DNA of 64,000 nucleotides from DATJGR01 sp041739525. GTDB taxonomy: Bacteria > Pseudomonadota > Gammaproteobacteria > Pseudomonadales > Azotimanducaceae. Within the stretch, counting starts at the first letter, position 1. Each line of letters opens with the position of its first letter. Under the pieces are notes generated by a model. That model was not told the origin of the DNA. It did not search any database and saw only the letters and a list, made by a program, of their open reading frames with translations. A program made the translations under genes and the position numbers. The stretch covers positions 1-64,000 of the forward strand of contig JBGSNQ010000152.1 of NCBI GenBank assembly GCA_041739525.1, given 5' to 3'. Shown here piece by piece: positions 1-8,446 of this stretch.

Positions 1-348
1 CATCTGTGCAGCAAGAACGGCTGGACGCGCGGGTCGGTCGTCGACTTCGCGGCGCGCGCGCCGTTCGATCTGGTGGTGTGTCACGACGTGCTGCCGTCGC
101 TGGACGACAAGGCATGTCGCGCAGCCATCGCGAATCTTGCGACGTTGTGCCGCGGCGCGCTGTACCTCGGCGTACTTACCGCCGAAGACTGGGATCACTG
201 CGACCGCACGCGCACGGACCCCGACGTTTTCCTGCGACCCGCAAAGTGGTATCGCAAGCAACTCGACCGGAACTTTCAGAGCATCGGCGGCGGCGTGTTC
301 ATTCGAAAGCCTCTCCCGGTCACGCTGTGGGCCCTGGAACGCGCCTGA
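1..348 (+). CDS. SAM-dependent methyltransferase, C-terminal part (cut by window edge)
   Basis: An open frame runs in from the window edge and ends with TGA at 346-348, giving the last 115 residues of a protein. It contains FDLVVCHDVLPSLDD followed by a helix and a hydrophobic strand (ALYLGVLTAEDW), the usual motif II/post-II and motif III layout of class I Rossmann methyltransferases (type 11/12/25 group). The SAM-binding glycine motif would lie outside the window, so the family call rests on the C-terminal half only. The substrate is unknown. The gene converges on the ABC permease/peptidase gene, which ends 28 bp further on. Confidence 0.55.
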   Translation, partial: HLCSKNGWTRGSVVDFAARAPFDLVVCHDVLPSLDDKACRAAIANLATLCRGALYLGVLTAEDWDHCDRTRTDPDVFLRPAKWYRKQLDRNFQSIGGGVFIRKPLPVTLWALERA

Positions 349-376
349 ACGCGCCATCCCGCACGGCGATTGAAGA

Positions 377-3300
377 TCAGTCACCGATGCGTTTCAGATT
401 GTCGTCCGGATTGCGGTCGATGATCTTGTTGTACGGATCGATGCCGACGCGTGCAGGCTTCTGATCGACGACGAACTCGAACGTCGACGTTGCAGCATCG
501 AAGCGACGTTTCTCGATGACGAGCGGCGTCGGCAGATCGGACTCGCCGAGGTCGGCCGACGCCTCACCGAACACGGCGACGTCGAGCCAAACATCGAGCG
601 GTACTTCAGTCTCGCGCCCACCACCATCCGCTTCGAACTGTTTCGTCGCAACCGCCATGGTCACCCGATAGCGCCCATCATCGGTCGGTTGCACCTGCAC
701 ATCGGTAACGCTCAGATCCCACAGCGTGATCCTGTCGAAGAGCGCGGTGACAAACGCCTGTTTGTCGGCCGGCGCTTCTGCTCTGAACGCATCGATCAAG
801 TCGCCCGACATCGGGAATGGCGCCGCCTTGAACGCAAAACGATCGAGGATTTTTCGCAACGCGCGATTAACCGCGTCTTCGCCGATCGCATCCTTCAACG
901 CGTACATCGCAAGGCTGCCTTTGCGGTAATGCACGTACGGCTGGTCTTCGACCAGTCGCAACGGCAACTCCTCGATCAGTTCGCCGCCGCGATTCTTCAG
1001 ATAACTGTCCAATTCGTATTTCAGGAAGCGCCGCATTTTCTGCGGACCGTACTCGTGCTCCATCACCATGAGCGCCGAATATTGCGCGAGCGTTTCCACG
1101 AGAATCGTCATCCCCTGTGCGCGGCGACCCGCGATCTGGTGTCCCCACCACTGGTGCGCCAGTTCGTGCGCGGTCACGTAGAAGACGTAGTCGATGTACT
1201 TGTCGTCGGTCAGGTTCGCGATGAAGCCGATGCCTTCGGAATAGGGAATCGTGTTCGGGAACGACTGCGCGAACGTTTCGTACGCCGGAAATTCCAGGAT
1301 GCGGAACTGCTTGTACTGATACGGCGAGAACTCGCGCGTGAAGTAATCGAGTGACTTCTTCGACGCATCGAGCATACGCGCCACGTTGAAATCGTGCGGC
1401 GGGTGATAGAACACCTGCAGCGCAACGTCGTTCCATCGGTCCTCCGCCACCGCATATCGCGCCGATTGAAACGACACGAACGGCCAGATCGGCGCGTCCA
1501 TCTCGTACTCGAAGTAACGCCGATCACCATCGGTGCGATCGCTCTTCAGGTAGCCGGGAGCAATCGCAATCTGGTCGGCGCTGGTGCTCACCACCGTGTG
1601 GAACGAGGCTCGGTTGTGCACGCCGAACTGACTGACGTCATCGGGTGCTGCGCTTTCGTATTTCGGCAACCGTTCTGCGGGGGGCAGTGCGTGTTTGCGA
1701 CGCTTATTGTTGTCGGTGAGTTCGAGGCCAGGGTCGTATCCGATCGTCGGCATGATGTCGCGGTTCTCTACGAACGTGCCGTTCTCTACGACGCGCGTCG
1801 TGCTCTTCGAATTGGTGAAGCCGGGATTACGCCACGACAAATCCCAGCGCAGCTCGAGCTTCTCGCCCGGCGCCAACGGTTCGTTCAAGGCGAAACGATG
1901 GAAGCCGCGCGTGCGATCGGATTCGATCTCTTTACTGTTCGGCAAGTCGATGCTGTTGATCGTCAGGAAACGCGAGATGTTCAGATCGATCTCGCTCAAC
2001 GGTTCGGCGAGCGCGTTCTCGATGACGGCGACGCCGCGGCTTTCGACGCGCCGTTCCGACGGGTAGATGTCCACCGTAGCGTCGAGCGCCACCACTTCCG
2101 GCATAGGCAGCGAGCGATAAGACTTGTAGCGTTTTTCATAGTCGGCCTGAAGTACGTCGCGGTCTTCCGCGGTTTCGTACCGGTTCAGCACGTTGGTGTT
2201 GTAGTAGATCCACGCACCCAGCGCGGCCGTAAGCGCGACGGTAACGCCCGTCACGATCCGCACCGGCATCGTGAATCTCCGGCGCGCGATCGTGAGTTGC
2301 GCGCGCCAGTTGTCGTTCACGCCACGCAACGTCAGCAAGTGCGCGGCCACGCCCACCAGCAGCATGATCAATGACCAGTACAGGCCAACCGTCACCATCG
2401 GTTCCACGAAGTGACCCCAGCCGTTCATGTCGGACGGAGGAATGCCGGGAACGCCAAACTGATACAGCACGTGCTCGTAGCCGACCGAGTTCATCGTCTG
2501 CACGGTGAAGAACAGCACGATCAGCACGAGCATGCCGAGAAATTTGTTCGGCACCATCGTCTGAACGCACACGCCGAGCACGCAGAAGAGATACATGAAC
2601 CAGCCGTGCACCACGAACATGCCGACGACGTATCGCATGATTTCGAAGTGGAAATAGCCGTGACCGGCCTGCACGACCATCGAGGTCAGCATCACGACGA
2701 ACAACAGCAGCGTGACGATCGTCCACATCGCCGCGACTTTCGCCGCCACCATTACGCCGTTGGGAAACGGTGCCGCGTCCACGTACCTGGCAACGCCGGA
2801 TTCGCGCTCGCGATGCACGAGTTCGCCGGTGTAGTAGACGATGATCATGAAGACGATGAACAGGTAGTTACCTTCGACCACGTTCAACATGATCCGCGTC
2901 ACCGGATGCGCCGGCGTGCCGAAAAGCTGTGAAATCGCGCCGAAAACGCCGCCGATGACGTTGACCATGCCGAACATCAGCAACACGTAGAACGGATAGC
3001 TCTTCAGAACGCCGCGCAGATCGATACGAACCTGCGACAGGAACTGTTTGACTACGAGCACTCCGTCGAAAGTCGGTGTCGCTCGTGTCGGAGTCACCGG
3101 TGCAGGAAGCGTGCGCGATTCCTCGCGACGCGAGCGCCCACGCTTCACCGTTCGCGGCGCGAAACTGAACCGAAGCGCCGCGACTACCAGGGCGACCACC
3201 GCCACCGACAGCCAGATCAACCGGTTCAGCAGCAACGCTCCGGTCACTTCCGGTACCAGCGTGTTGCGATCGAACACCGTCCAGTAGCGCGTGACGTCGC

Positions 3301-3946
3301 CGAATGCGATGCGTCCGAACGGATCTGCCAGCGACATTCGCGCGATCGTTTCCTGATCGGTGTTTGCGCCGACCACCACGTCGGCAATGATGATCGCGAC
3401 GAGCACGGTGTAAGAGGCAAGCAGCGACCGCGTGAGCGCTGCCACCACTGCAACGAGGCTGCCGACAATGAACAGATTCGGCAGCATCACGCCCCACACC
3501 GAAAACCAGTACGGGTGCAGGTCGAGCGGCGCGATGCGCTGCTGGTCGAGCCACGGCATGTACGTTGCGACGAGCGTGCCCAAGACCGCTGCGCAGCCGG
3601 CGAGTAGCGCGAACAGGAAGCCGCCACCGATGCGGCCGAACAGGAACGGCAATCGCCCGATGCCGGTGGCTGCAAACGTTTCCTGTGTCTTCAACTCGAG
3701 GTCGCGCGTCAGCGGCAATGCAACGAATGCCACCACCGCGAACATCGCCACGATGCTCAGCACGAAGTGCGTATCGACGATCGTATACGGCGCATTCAGG
3801 TTCAGATTGGTCGCGTTGTCGCCGATGCCGACCTGTTCGCTGGCCATACCGAGAAACGCGAACGCGAAGAACATCAACGCAGTGGCGATGAACAACGGGC
3901 TGCCGAGCTGGTGCCGGCATTCGAAGCGGAAGATCTCGAATAGCAC
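377..3946 (-). CDS. ABC transporter permease fused to M1-family aminopeptidase
   Basis: This 1189-residue protein joins two parts. The first ~560 residues hold two ABC-2-type permease blocks of about six hydrophobic helices each, separated by a basic linker near residues 265-300. A further membrane helix follows near 575-600. The rest is an extracytoplasmic M1 zinc peptidase with HELAHQWWGH at 927-936 and a glutamate 20 residues after the second histidine as likely third zinc ligand. The architecture is known in Pseudomonadota and Bacteroidota as ABC permease/M1 aminopeptidase. It starts 5 bp after the stop of the ATPase gene, so the two form an operon and most likely one exporter. Export of a peptide with processing on the outer face is an inference. 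Confidence 0.9.
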   Translation of the reverse strand: MLFEIFRFECRHQLGSPLFIATALMFFAFAFLGMASEQVGIGDNATNLNLNAPYTIVDTHFVLSIVAMFAVVAFVALPLTRDLELKTQETFAATGIGRLPFLFGRIGGGFLFALLAGCAAVLGTLVATYMPWLDQQRIAPLDLHPYWFSVWGVMLPNLFIVGSLVAVVAALTRSLLASYTVLVAIIIADVVVGANTDQETIARMSLADPFGRIAFGDVTRYWTVFDRNTLVPEVTGALLLNRLIWLSVAVVALVVAALRFSFAPRTVKRGRSRREESRTLPAPVTPTRATPTFDGVLVVKQFLSQVRIDLRGVLKSYPFYVLLMFGMVNVIGGVFGAISQLFGTPAHPVTRIMLNVVEGNYLFIVFMIIVYYTGELVHRERESGVARYVDAAPFPNGVMVAAKVAAMWTIVTLLLFVVMLTSMVVQAGHGYFHFEIMRYVVGMFVVHGWFMYLFCVLGVCVQTMVPNKFLGMLVLIVLFFTVQTMNSVGYEHVLYQFGVPGIPPSDMNGWGHFVEPMVTVGLYWSLIMLLVGVAAHLLTLRGVNDNWRAQLTIARRRFTMPVRIVTGVTVALTAALGAWIYYNTNVLNRYETAEDRDVLQADYEKRYKSYRSLPMPEVVALDATVDIYPSERRVESRGVAVIENALAEPLSEIDLNISRFLTINSIDLPNSKEIESDRTRGFHRFALNEPLAPGEKLELRWDLSWRNPGFTNSKSTTRVVENGTFVENRDIMPTIGYDPGLELTDNNKRRKHALPPAERLPKYESAAPDDVSQFGVHNRASFHTVVSTSADQIAIAPGYLKSDRTDGDRRYFEYEMDAPIWPFVSFQSARYAVAEDRWNDVALQVFYHPPHDFNVARMLDASKKSLDYFTREFSPYQYKQFRILEFPAYETFAQSFPNTIPYSEGIGFIANLTDDKYIDYVFYVTAHELAHQWWGHQIAGRRAQGMTILVETLAQYSALMVMEHEYGPQKMRRFLKYELDSYLKNRGGELIEELPLRLVEDQPYVHYRKGSLAMYALKDAIGEDAVNRALRKILDRFAFKAAPFPMSGDLIDAFRAEAPADKQAFVTALFDRITLWDLSVTDVQVQPTDDGRYRVTMAVATKQFEADGGGRETEVPLDVWLDVAVFGEASADLGESDLPTPLVIEKRRFDAATSTFEFVVDQKPARVGIDPYNKIIDRNPDDNLKRIGD

Positions 3947-3951
3947 CTCGA

Positions 3952-4836
3952 CTACTCCAACGCCACGTCGATGCCGTGCTGTTGCAACGTCGCGAAGTAC
4001 ACGTCTTCGAGCGTCGGTTCCGCAGGATCGAGGCTGTCGGGACGCTCCGCGCCGACGACACGAATCTCCGCGCGTCCGCCGATCAAGCGCGTCGACACTA
4101 TCGGCAGACGCTCGCGCAACGCGGCAACTTCAGCGGGCGCGACCATCTGCTTCCACAGCCGTCCCTCGAGCTTCGCGATCAGCGCGGCCGGTTCGCCTTC
4201 GACGAGAATGCGGCCGTTACCGAGAATCGCCATGCGCGTGCACAGATCGCTGACGTCTTCGACGATGTGTGTGGACAGGATCACCACCACGTCTTCGCCG
4301 ATGCGCGTCAGCAGGTTGTGGAATCGGCGCCGTTCGGCGGGATCGAGGCCAGCGGTGGGTTCATCCACGATCACCAATGCCGGTTCGCCGATGAGCGCTT
4401 GCGCAATGCCGAACCGCTGCCGCATGCCGCCCGAAAACGTGTCGAGATTCTTCCTTCGCACATCCCACAGATTCGTCTGCACCAGCAGCCGTTCGACCAG
4501 TGCAGTGCGGTCGGCGCGATTGCCGATGCCTTTCAGAATCGCCAGGTGGTTCAGCATCGCGAGCGGCGAGATGCGCGGATAGACGCCGAATTCCTGCGGC
4601 AGATAGCCGAGCCGGCGACGCAATGCATCGGGGTTCGTGCGTGCATCGGTTCCGTTCAGCTCGATTCGCCCTGCGTCGGGCTCCTGCAACGTCGCGAGCG
4701 TCCGCATCAACGTCGACTTACCGGCGCCGTTGGGGCCGAGCAGTCCGAACATGCCGGTGGGAATCGTCAGCGACACATCCTTCAACGCTTCCACGCCGTT
4801 GGCGTAGGTCTTGGACAAGTGTTCGATCTGCAGCAT
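3952..4836 (-). CDS. ABC transporter ATP-binding protein
   Basis: A 294-residue ABC ATPase of the ABC-2/drug-export group. Walker A GPNGAGKS is at 34-41, the signature FSGGMRQ near 134-140, Walker B VIVDEP at 155-160, and the switch histidine H190. The frame is open 15 codons further upstream, but ATG at 4836 is chosen because a GGAG motif lies about 9 nt before it and the conserved N-terminus begins there. It is the upstream partner of the permease-peptidase gene and should energise it. No other permease gene is next to it. Confidence 0.92.
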   Translation of the reverse strand: MLQIEHLSKTYANGVEALKDVSLTIPTGMFGLLGPNGAGKSTLMRTLATLQEPDAGRIELNGTDARTNPDALRRRLGYLPQEFGVYPRISPLAMLNHLAILKGIGNRADRTALVERLLVQTNLWDVRRKNLDTFSGGMRQRFGIAQALIGEPALVIVDEPTAGLDPAERRRFHNLLTRIGEDVVVILSTHIVEDVSDLCTRMAILGNGRILVEGEPAALIAKLEGRLWKQMVAPAEVAALRERLPIVSTRLIGGRAEIRVVGAERPDSLDPAEPTLEDVYFATLQQHGIDVALE

Positions 4837-4982
4837 TAAAGGGGTCTCCGGCCCATCGACGAGTCCGATATGGCAATGCACTTACCGCGCCAACCGCATA
4901 TTCGTATCGATTCAATGAGATAGCGATACGCGGCCGCGCGACGATAGCCGGTCGTGCGAACTGTTGGCGAGATTGACAGCGG

Positions 4983-5000
4983 ACGCCGCGGAGGCGGCGT
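4983..5000. repeat. GC-rich hairpin, copy 1 of 2
   Basis: Perfect 7-bp inverted repeat ACGCCGC-GGAG-GCGGCGT. An identical copy lies 45 bp away at 5028-5045. Both sit in the 247-bp gap between the ThuA-like gene and the ABC operon. There is no T-run, so a REP-like element or mRNA-stabilising hairpin is more likely than an intrinsic terminator. Confidence 0.6.
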
Positions 5001-5027
5001 GCGCTGCTTTGCCTTAGTACTTTGACC

Positions 5028-5045
5028 ACGCCGCGGAGGCGGCGT
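5028..5045. repeat. GC-rich hairpin, copy 2 of 2
   Basis: Identical to the 18-bp palindromic unit at 4983-5000. The flanks also match for a few bases, with (g)cg after copy 1 and (g)tg after copy 2. Confidence 0.6.
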
Positions 5046-5083
5046 GTGTTGGACGATGTGTCGGGGGTAGTAGTTGCGGGCCC

Positions 5084-5833
5084 CTACTGCGCGCCTCGCG
5101 CGCAGTAGGCGATACCCCGACGCAGCAGCTCGTAGTACTGCGGCAACTGCCACGAGCCGCGTTCGATTTTCGGATAGCGGTCCATCAGCGGTTGCATGTC
5201 GTAATAGCCGCGACAGTGGCCGAGGTTCAGGTACAGCACTTCGCCATTGCCGACCTTGTGGATGTAGTACACGGGGCGCGGCGTGTCGTCGTTCCACTGC
5301 TCTTCGACGAACCCCTTTGCGGGGCCGTTGTAGTGGGTATCGAGCAGCATGTGCAGTTTGCCGTGGATGCGCGACAGATACAGCTCGTCGTCGCTCTCGA
5401 ACTCGCCGATACCTTTCACCAGTTCGTGATCCGGATCGGCGACCCGCACTTTGAACGGCTGAATCGGCGGATGCGCGATGAACTGCGTGCCGAGCGTTTG
5501 CATCAATACCGGCGCGATCTCAGGGCTGTCGACGCGACCGTCGGCGAGGAACTTCAGGATCGAGTTCGTGCCGTGCAAAGCGAACCAGCGTTTGCCGCTG
5601 GCCACGTAGTCGCGCAATGCCTCCTGCTCCGCCTGCGAAGGCACCACGTTGCACGTGTACGTGATCAGAAAGTCCGAGCGAGCGATCGCGCTGAGGTCGC
5701 TGTAGTTCTGCGCGACGCTGACGCGGATCTTCTCGTTCTCACCCAGCAGCTTCAGCACTTCGAGGCGGGCGAAATCGATATCGTGATAGTCACCCGCCGC
5801 GACGAGATACACCTTTACAGTCTTGTTGGACAT
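5084..5833 (-). CDS. ThuA-like (glutamine-amidotransferase-fold) protein
   Basis: 249 residues beginning MSNKTVKVYLVAAGDYHDIDF. The frame is open further upstream, but ATG 5833 has a GGAG about 8 nt before it. The features are those of the ThuA-like family: an early strand and D-Y-H segment, YTCNVVPSQAEQEALRDYV, WFALHGTNSIL, and a late PVYYIHKVGNGEVLYLNLGHCRGYYDM. ThuA proteins share the class I glutamine amidotransferase fold but mostly lack a proven reaction. It lies 25 bp after the SDR gene, as the last gene of the ACAD-Rieske-SDR run. A second ThuA-like gene is at 22754-23578. Confidence 0.8.
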   Translation of the reverse strand: MSNKTVKVYLVAAGDYHDIDFARLEVLKLLGENEKIRVSVAQNYSDLSAIARSDFLITYTCNVVPSQAEQEALRDYVASGKRWFALHGTNSILKFLADGRVDSPEIAPVLMQTLGTQFIAHPPIQPFKVRVADPDHELVKGIGEFESDDELYLSRIHGKLHMLLDTHYNGPAKGFVEEQWNDDTPRPVYYIHKVGNGEVLYLNLGHCRGYYDMQPLMDRYPKIERGSWQLPQYYELLRRGIAYCARGAQ

Positions 5834-5858
5834 TGGCGTGCTCCTCGAGAGGCCGTCC

Positions 5859-6617
5859 TCAGTACTGAATCCGCTTCGTGATGCCACCGTCGATGACGAC
5901 GTTCGTGCCGGTGGTGAAGCCTGAGCGCGGACTGGTGAGGAACACCACTTGCGCGGCAACTTCATCCGCCGTGCCCATACGACCCATCGGAACCTGCGCG
6001 AGCGTTGCTTCGTAGAACGGCGCCATACCCTTCTTGATCATGTCCCATGCGCCGCCTTCGATCATGATGGGACCGGGGCTGACCGCGTTCACGCGAATGC
6101 CTTTGGGCGCGAGATCCTGCGACAGCGCGCCGGAGTAGTTCAGCAGCGCGGCCTTCATCGCATTGTACGGCCCGGCCGAGATGAACTTCTCGAGCGCCGC
6201 GGTGGTAGAGATCATCACGATGTTGCCGTTCTTCGATTTCGACAGGAAAGGCAACGATGCTTCTACGCAGCGCACCGCACCCAACATGTCGTGCTCGAAA
6301 TTCGAACGCCAGCCCGCTTCGCCCGGCGCGTTGCCGCCACTCACGTTCGAAACGAGGATGTCGATTCCGCCGAGCGCTGCGGCCGCTTCGTTGATCCATC
6401 CTTTCAACTGATCGCCGTTGCCCACGTCCACCGCTTTACCGAACGCTTTCACGCCTTTCTTCTGCAGCGCTTCCACGGCCGCTTTCACTTCGTCCGCTTT
6501 GCGCGCACAGATCGCGACGTTGACGCCTTCAGACGCAAACGTTTCCGCAATGGCGCGGCCGATGCCCTTCGTGCCGCCGGTGACCAGCGCGACTTGTCCT
6601 TTCAGTTGCAGATCCAT
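5859..6617 (-). CDS. SDR-family oxidoreductase
   Basis: 252 residues, the standard length of classical short-chain dehydrogenases. The cofactor motif TGGTKGIG is at 13-20 and NVSGG at 91-95. The catalytic residues are S137, Y151 and K155 (YNAMK). ATG 6617 has a GGGGGAAA ribosome-binding site. The family reduces or oxidises alcohols and ketones with NAD(P)(H). In this run, after a Rieske oxygenase and its ferredoxin, it may act on a hydroxylated or dihydrodiol intermediate. That role is inferred from position only. Confidence 0.9.
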   Translation of the reverse strand: MDLQLKGQVALVTGGTKGIGRAIAETFASEGVNVAICARKADEVKAAVEALQKKGVKAFGKAVDVGNGDQLKGWINEAAAALGGIDILVSNVSGGNAPGEAGWRSNFEHDMLGAVRCVEASLPFLSKSKNGNIVMISTTAALEKFISAGPYNAMKAALLNYSGALSQDLAPKGIRVNAVSPGPIMIEGGAWDMIKKGMAPFYEATLAQVPMGRMGTADEVAAQVVFLTSPRSGFTTGTNVVIDGGITKRIQY

Positions 6618-6694
6618 GGTGTTTCCCCCGTCTTGTGTCTAATTGAATCGTGTGTCCAATCGAATCCGGACTCTCGTCATCAAGCAAGCGTTCA

Positions 6695-7051
6695 TCAACC
6701 GAGCGGGCCGAACTTCGGTCGCGCAGGCTGCGGCGCCGGCTCGACGATGCTGATCTTCCCGCCTTCCATAACGACCTCGAAACTGCGGATCGGTTTCGTT
6801 GCAGGCGCCGCGAGCGCACTTCCGTCGCGGACGTCGAAGCGCGCACCATGCAGCGGACAACCGATCGTGTGACCTCTCAATTTGCCTGCGTCCAACCGCG
6901 AAGACGCATGACTGCAGCGGTTTTCAACCGCATAGATCGTCCCTTCCACGTTGCACAGCAGCACGTCCAGTCCGCCTGCGGAACATACGTGCTTGCCGCC
7001 TTCGGGCACCGCCGCCGCGGGTACCAGCGAGATCAGACGACCGCGCGTCAT
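6695..7051 (-). CDS. Rieske [2Fe-2S] ferredoxin
   Basis: 118 residues, matching stand-alone Rieske ferredoxins. Cluster ligands are C46-x-H48 (CSHASSRL) and C65-x2-H68 (CPLHGARFD). The start lies 7 bp after the stop of the oxygenase gene, so translation is probably coupled. It should pass electrons to the adjacent oxygenase. No dedicated ferredoxin reductase is nearby, so that partner must come from elsewhere. Confidence 0.93.
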   Translation of the reverse strand: MTRGRLISLVPAAAVPEGGKHVCSAGGLDVLLCNVEGTIYAVENRCSHASSRLDAGKLRGHTIGCPLHGARFDVRDGSALAAPATKPIRSFEVVMEGGKISIVEPAPQPARPKFGPLG

Positions 7052-7057
7052 CGTCGC

Positions 7058-8377
7058 CTATTTCACCCACTTGATCGAATCGCGGAACAGATAATCGTCC
7101 AGCGTTTTGTGGAAGTGCCGCACACGCAGCTCCTGATCGGAAATCCACAATCCGCGAAATCCGCGCGAGTTCATGCCGCGCTGCACGTTCGCCAGGTTCG
7201 ACGCATCCTGATCGAGCACTTCGCCGATTGAATCCTCGCCGTGTTTGAACTGACGATGCACCGGACGCTCCGGCGCTTCCGCACCTTTCGGCAGCATCGC
7301 GTAGTTCTGCAGATCAAAGTACATCTTGTTCGGGTCGGTCTCGTGCGGCCGTTGCCGGAACAACATCATCGAATTGCAGTGAATGTTCATCGTGATGTTC
7401 GGGAAGATCATGTAGTGATAGTCGTCGGTCAGCTGATCGTCGTTCAGATCCGAGTAGTCGAAGCCCATCGCCTTGCCGTTCTTGCGCAAGTGCTTCTGGA
7501 TCGCGCGCCGTACGCCGAGGCCGTCGCCCTTGTAGTTCGACATATCGAAGCCGTACATCGAGGCATAACCTTTCAACGCTTGCGAGATACCGCTGCCGTC
7601 GGGCACGTGCGTGCTGACCACGCCGAACGGGATGAGGTAGCGGTTGTGCCGTTCGTAGCAGTCGATCTGCACGTCGTAATCTTCGAGCATCGACAACAGC
7701 TGCGGGTGCGTGCCGATCACGTGGTACGTCTCGTTGAACGCATCGACCGACGCTTTCCAGTTGCAGTCCCACTCCACTGTAACGTCGTTGACCAGCGCCA
7801 TCTGATCGAAGTGGTACGGGTCGAGGTGCTCGGGAATCATGCCGAGATATTCTTCGAGCGGTTCCGCGTCGGGATTCATGTTGAACCAGACGAAGCCGCC
7901 CCACGTTGCGCATGCGAGACGTTTGATCGACAGCTTGTCGCACGGCGCGCCTTGCGGAAACGTTTCCGGGTCGGGCACCGTGATCAGCTCCCCTTTCAGG
8001 TTGTACTCCCAAAGGTGGTACGAGCAACGGAACGTCTGGGTGTTGCCGCATGCGCCATAAGCAACCTGGTTACCGCGGTGTGAACAGACGTTGTAGAACG
8101 CATTCACACCGCCCTCCTCGTCGCGAGTTAGCACGATGCTCTCGCCCTTGAGGTCGGTTACGACATAGTCACCGGGATTTTTCAGATCGCCTTCCCAGCA
8201 GCCCATCAGCCAGGTCTTCGTCCACAGGCGGTCCCATTCGCGGTCCGCGAATTCGGACGACGTATATCGCGCCGCCGGAATGATGTCGTTGCCGAGCTGC
8301 GGATCGGGTTCCTTCTGAACCGGCGTCTTGCTCGTCTGCGGATCGGCAAAACGTTCGATCCTGCGGTACACGGTCAT
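7058..8377 (-). CDS. Rieske non-heme iron oxygenase, alpha subunit
   Basis: 439 residues. The N-terminal Rieske domain has C98-x-H100 (CSHRGN) and C118-x2-H121 (CSYHLWEY). The catalytic domain has the mononuclear-iron histidines H219 and H224 in NETYHVIGTHPQ. A GAGGAGG motif lies about 8 nt before ATG 8377. The family inserts oxygen into aromatic rings, steroids, quaternary amines and similar substrates. No beta subunit is present, which suggests an alpha-only enzyme. The neighbouring acyl-CoA dehydrogenase and SDR suggest breakdown of a lipid, steroid or aromatic acid. The exact substrate cannot be read from sequence. Confidence 0.92.
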   Translation of the reverse strand: MTVYRRIERFADPQTSKTPVQKEPDPQLGNDIIPAARYTSSEFADREWDRLWTKTWLMGCWEGDLKNPGDYVVTDLKGESIVLTRDEEGGVNAFYNVCSHRGNQVAYGACGNTQTFRCSYHLWEYNLKGELITVPDPETFPQGAPCDKLSIKRLACATWGGFVWFNMNPDAEPLEEYLGMIPEHLDPYHFDQMALVNDVTVEWDCNWKASVDAFNETYHVIGTHPQLLSMLEDYDVQIDCYERHNRYLIPFGVVSTHVPDGSGISQALKGYASMYGFDMSNYKGDGLGVRRAIQKHLRKNGKAMGFDYSDLNDDQLTDDYHYMIFPNITMNIHCNSMMLFRQRPHETDPNKMYFDLQNYAMLPKGAEAPERPVHRQFKHGEDSIGEVLDQDASNLANVQRGMNSRGFRGLWISDQELRVRHFHKTLDDYLFRDSIKWVK

Positions 8378-8446
8378 CTCTCGAACCTCCTCAATCGGAC
8401 ACTCTCAATTCGAAATCTGTCTCGAACCCCGTTCTTCAACAGACTG

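Noticed and set aside
689..1354. Plus-strand frames opposite the M1 peptidase domain
   Set aside because: Antisense to the conserved zinc-peptidase domain; composition of a GC shadow.
4983..5045. The twin hairpins as a CRISPR array or terminator
   Set aside because: Only two units, palindromic throughout, no unique spacers of regular length, and no T-run.
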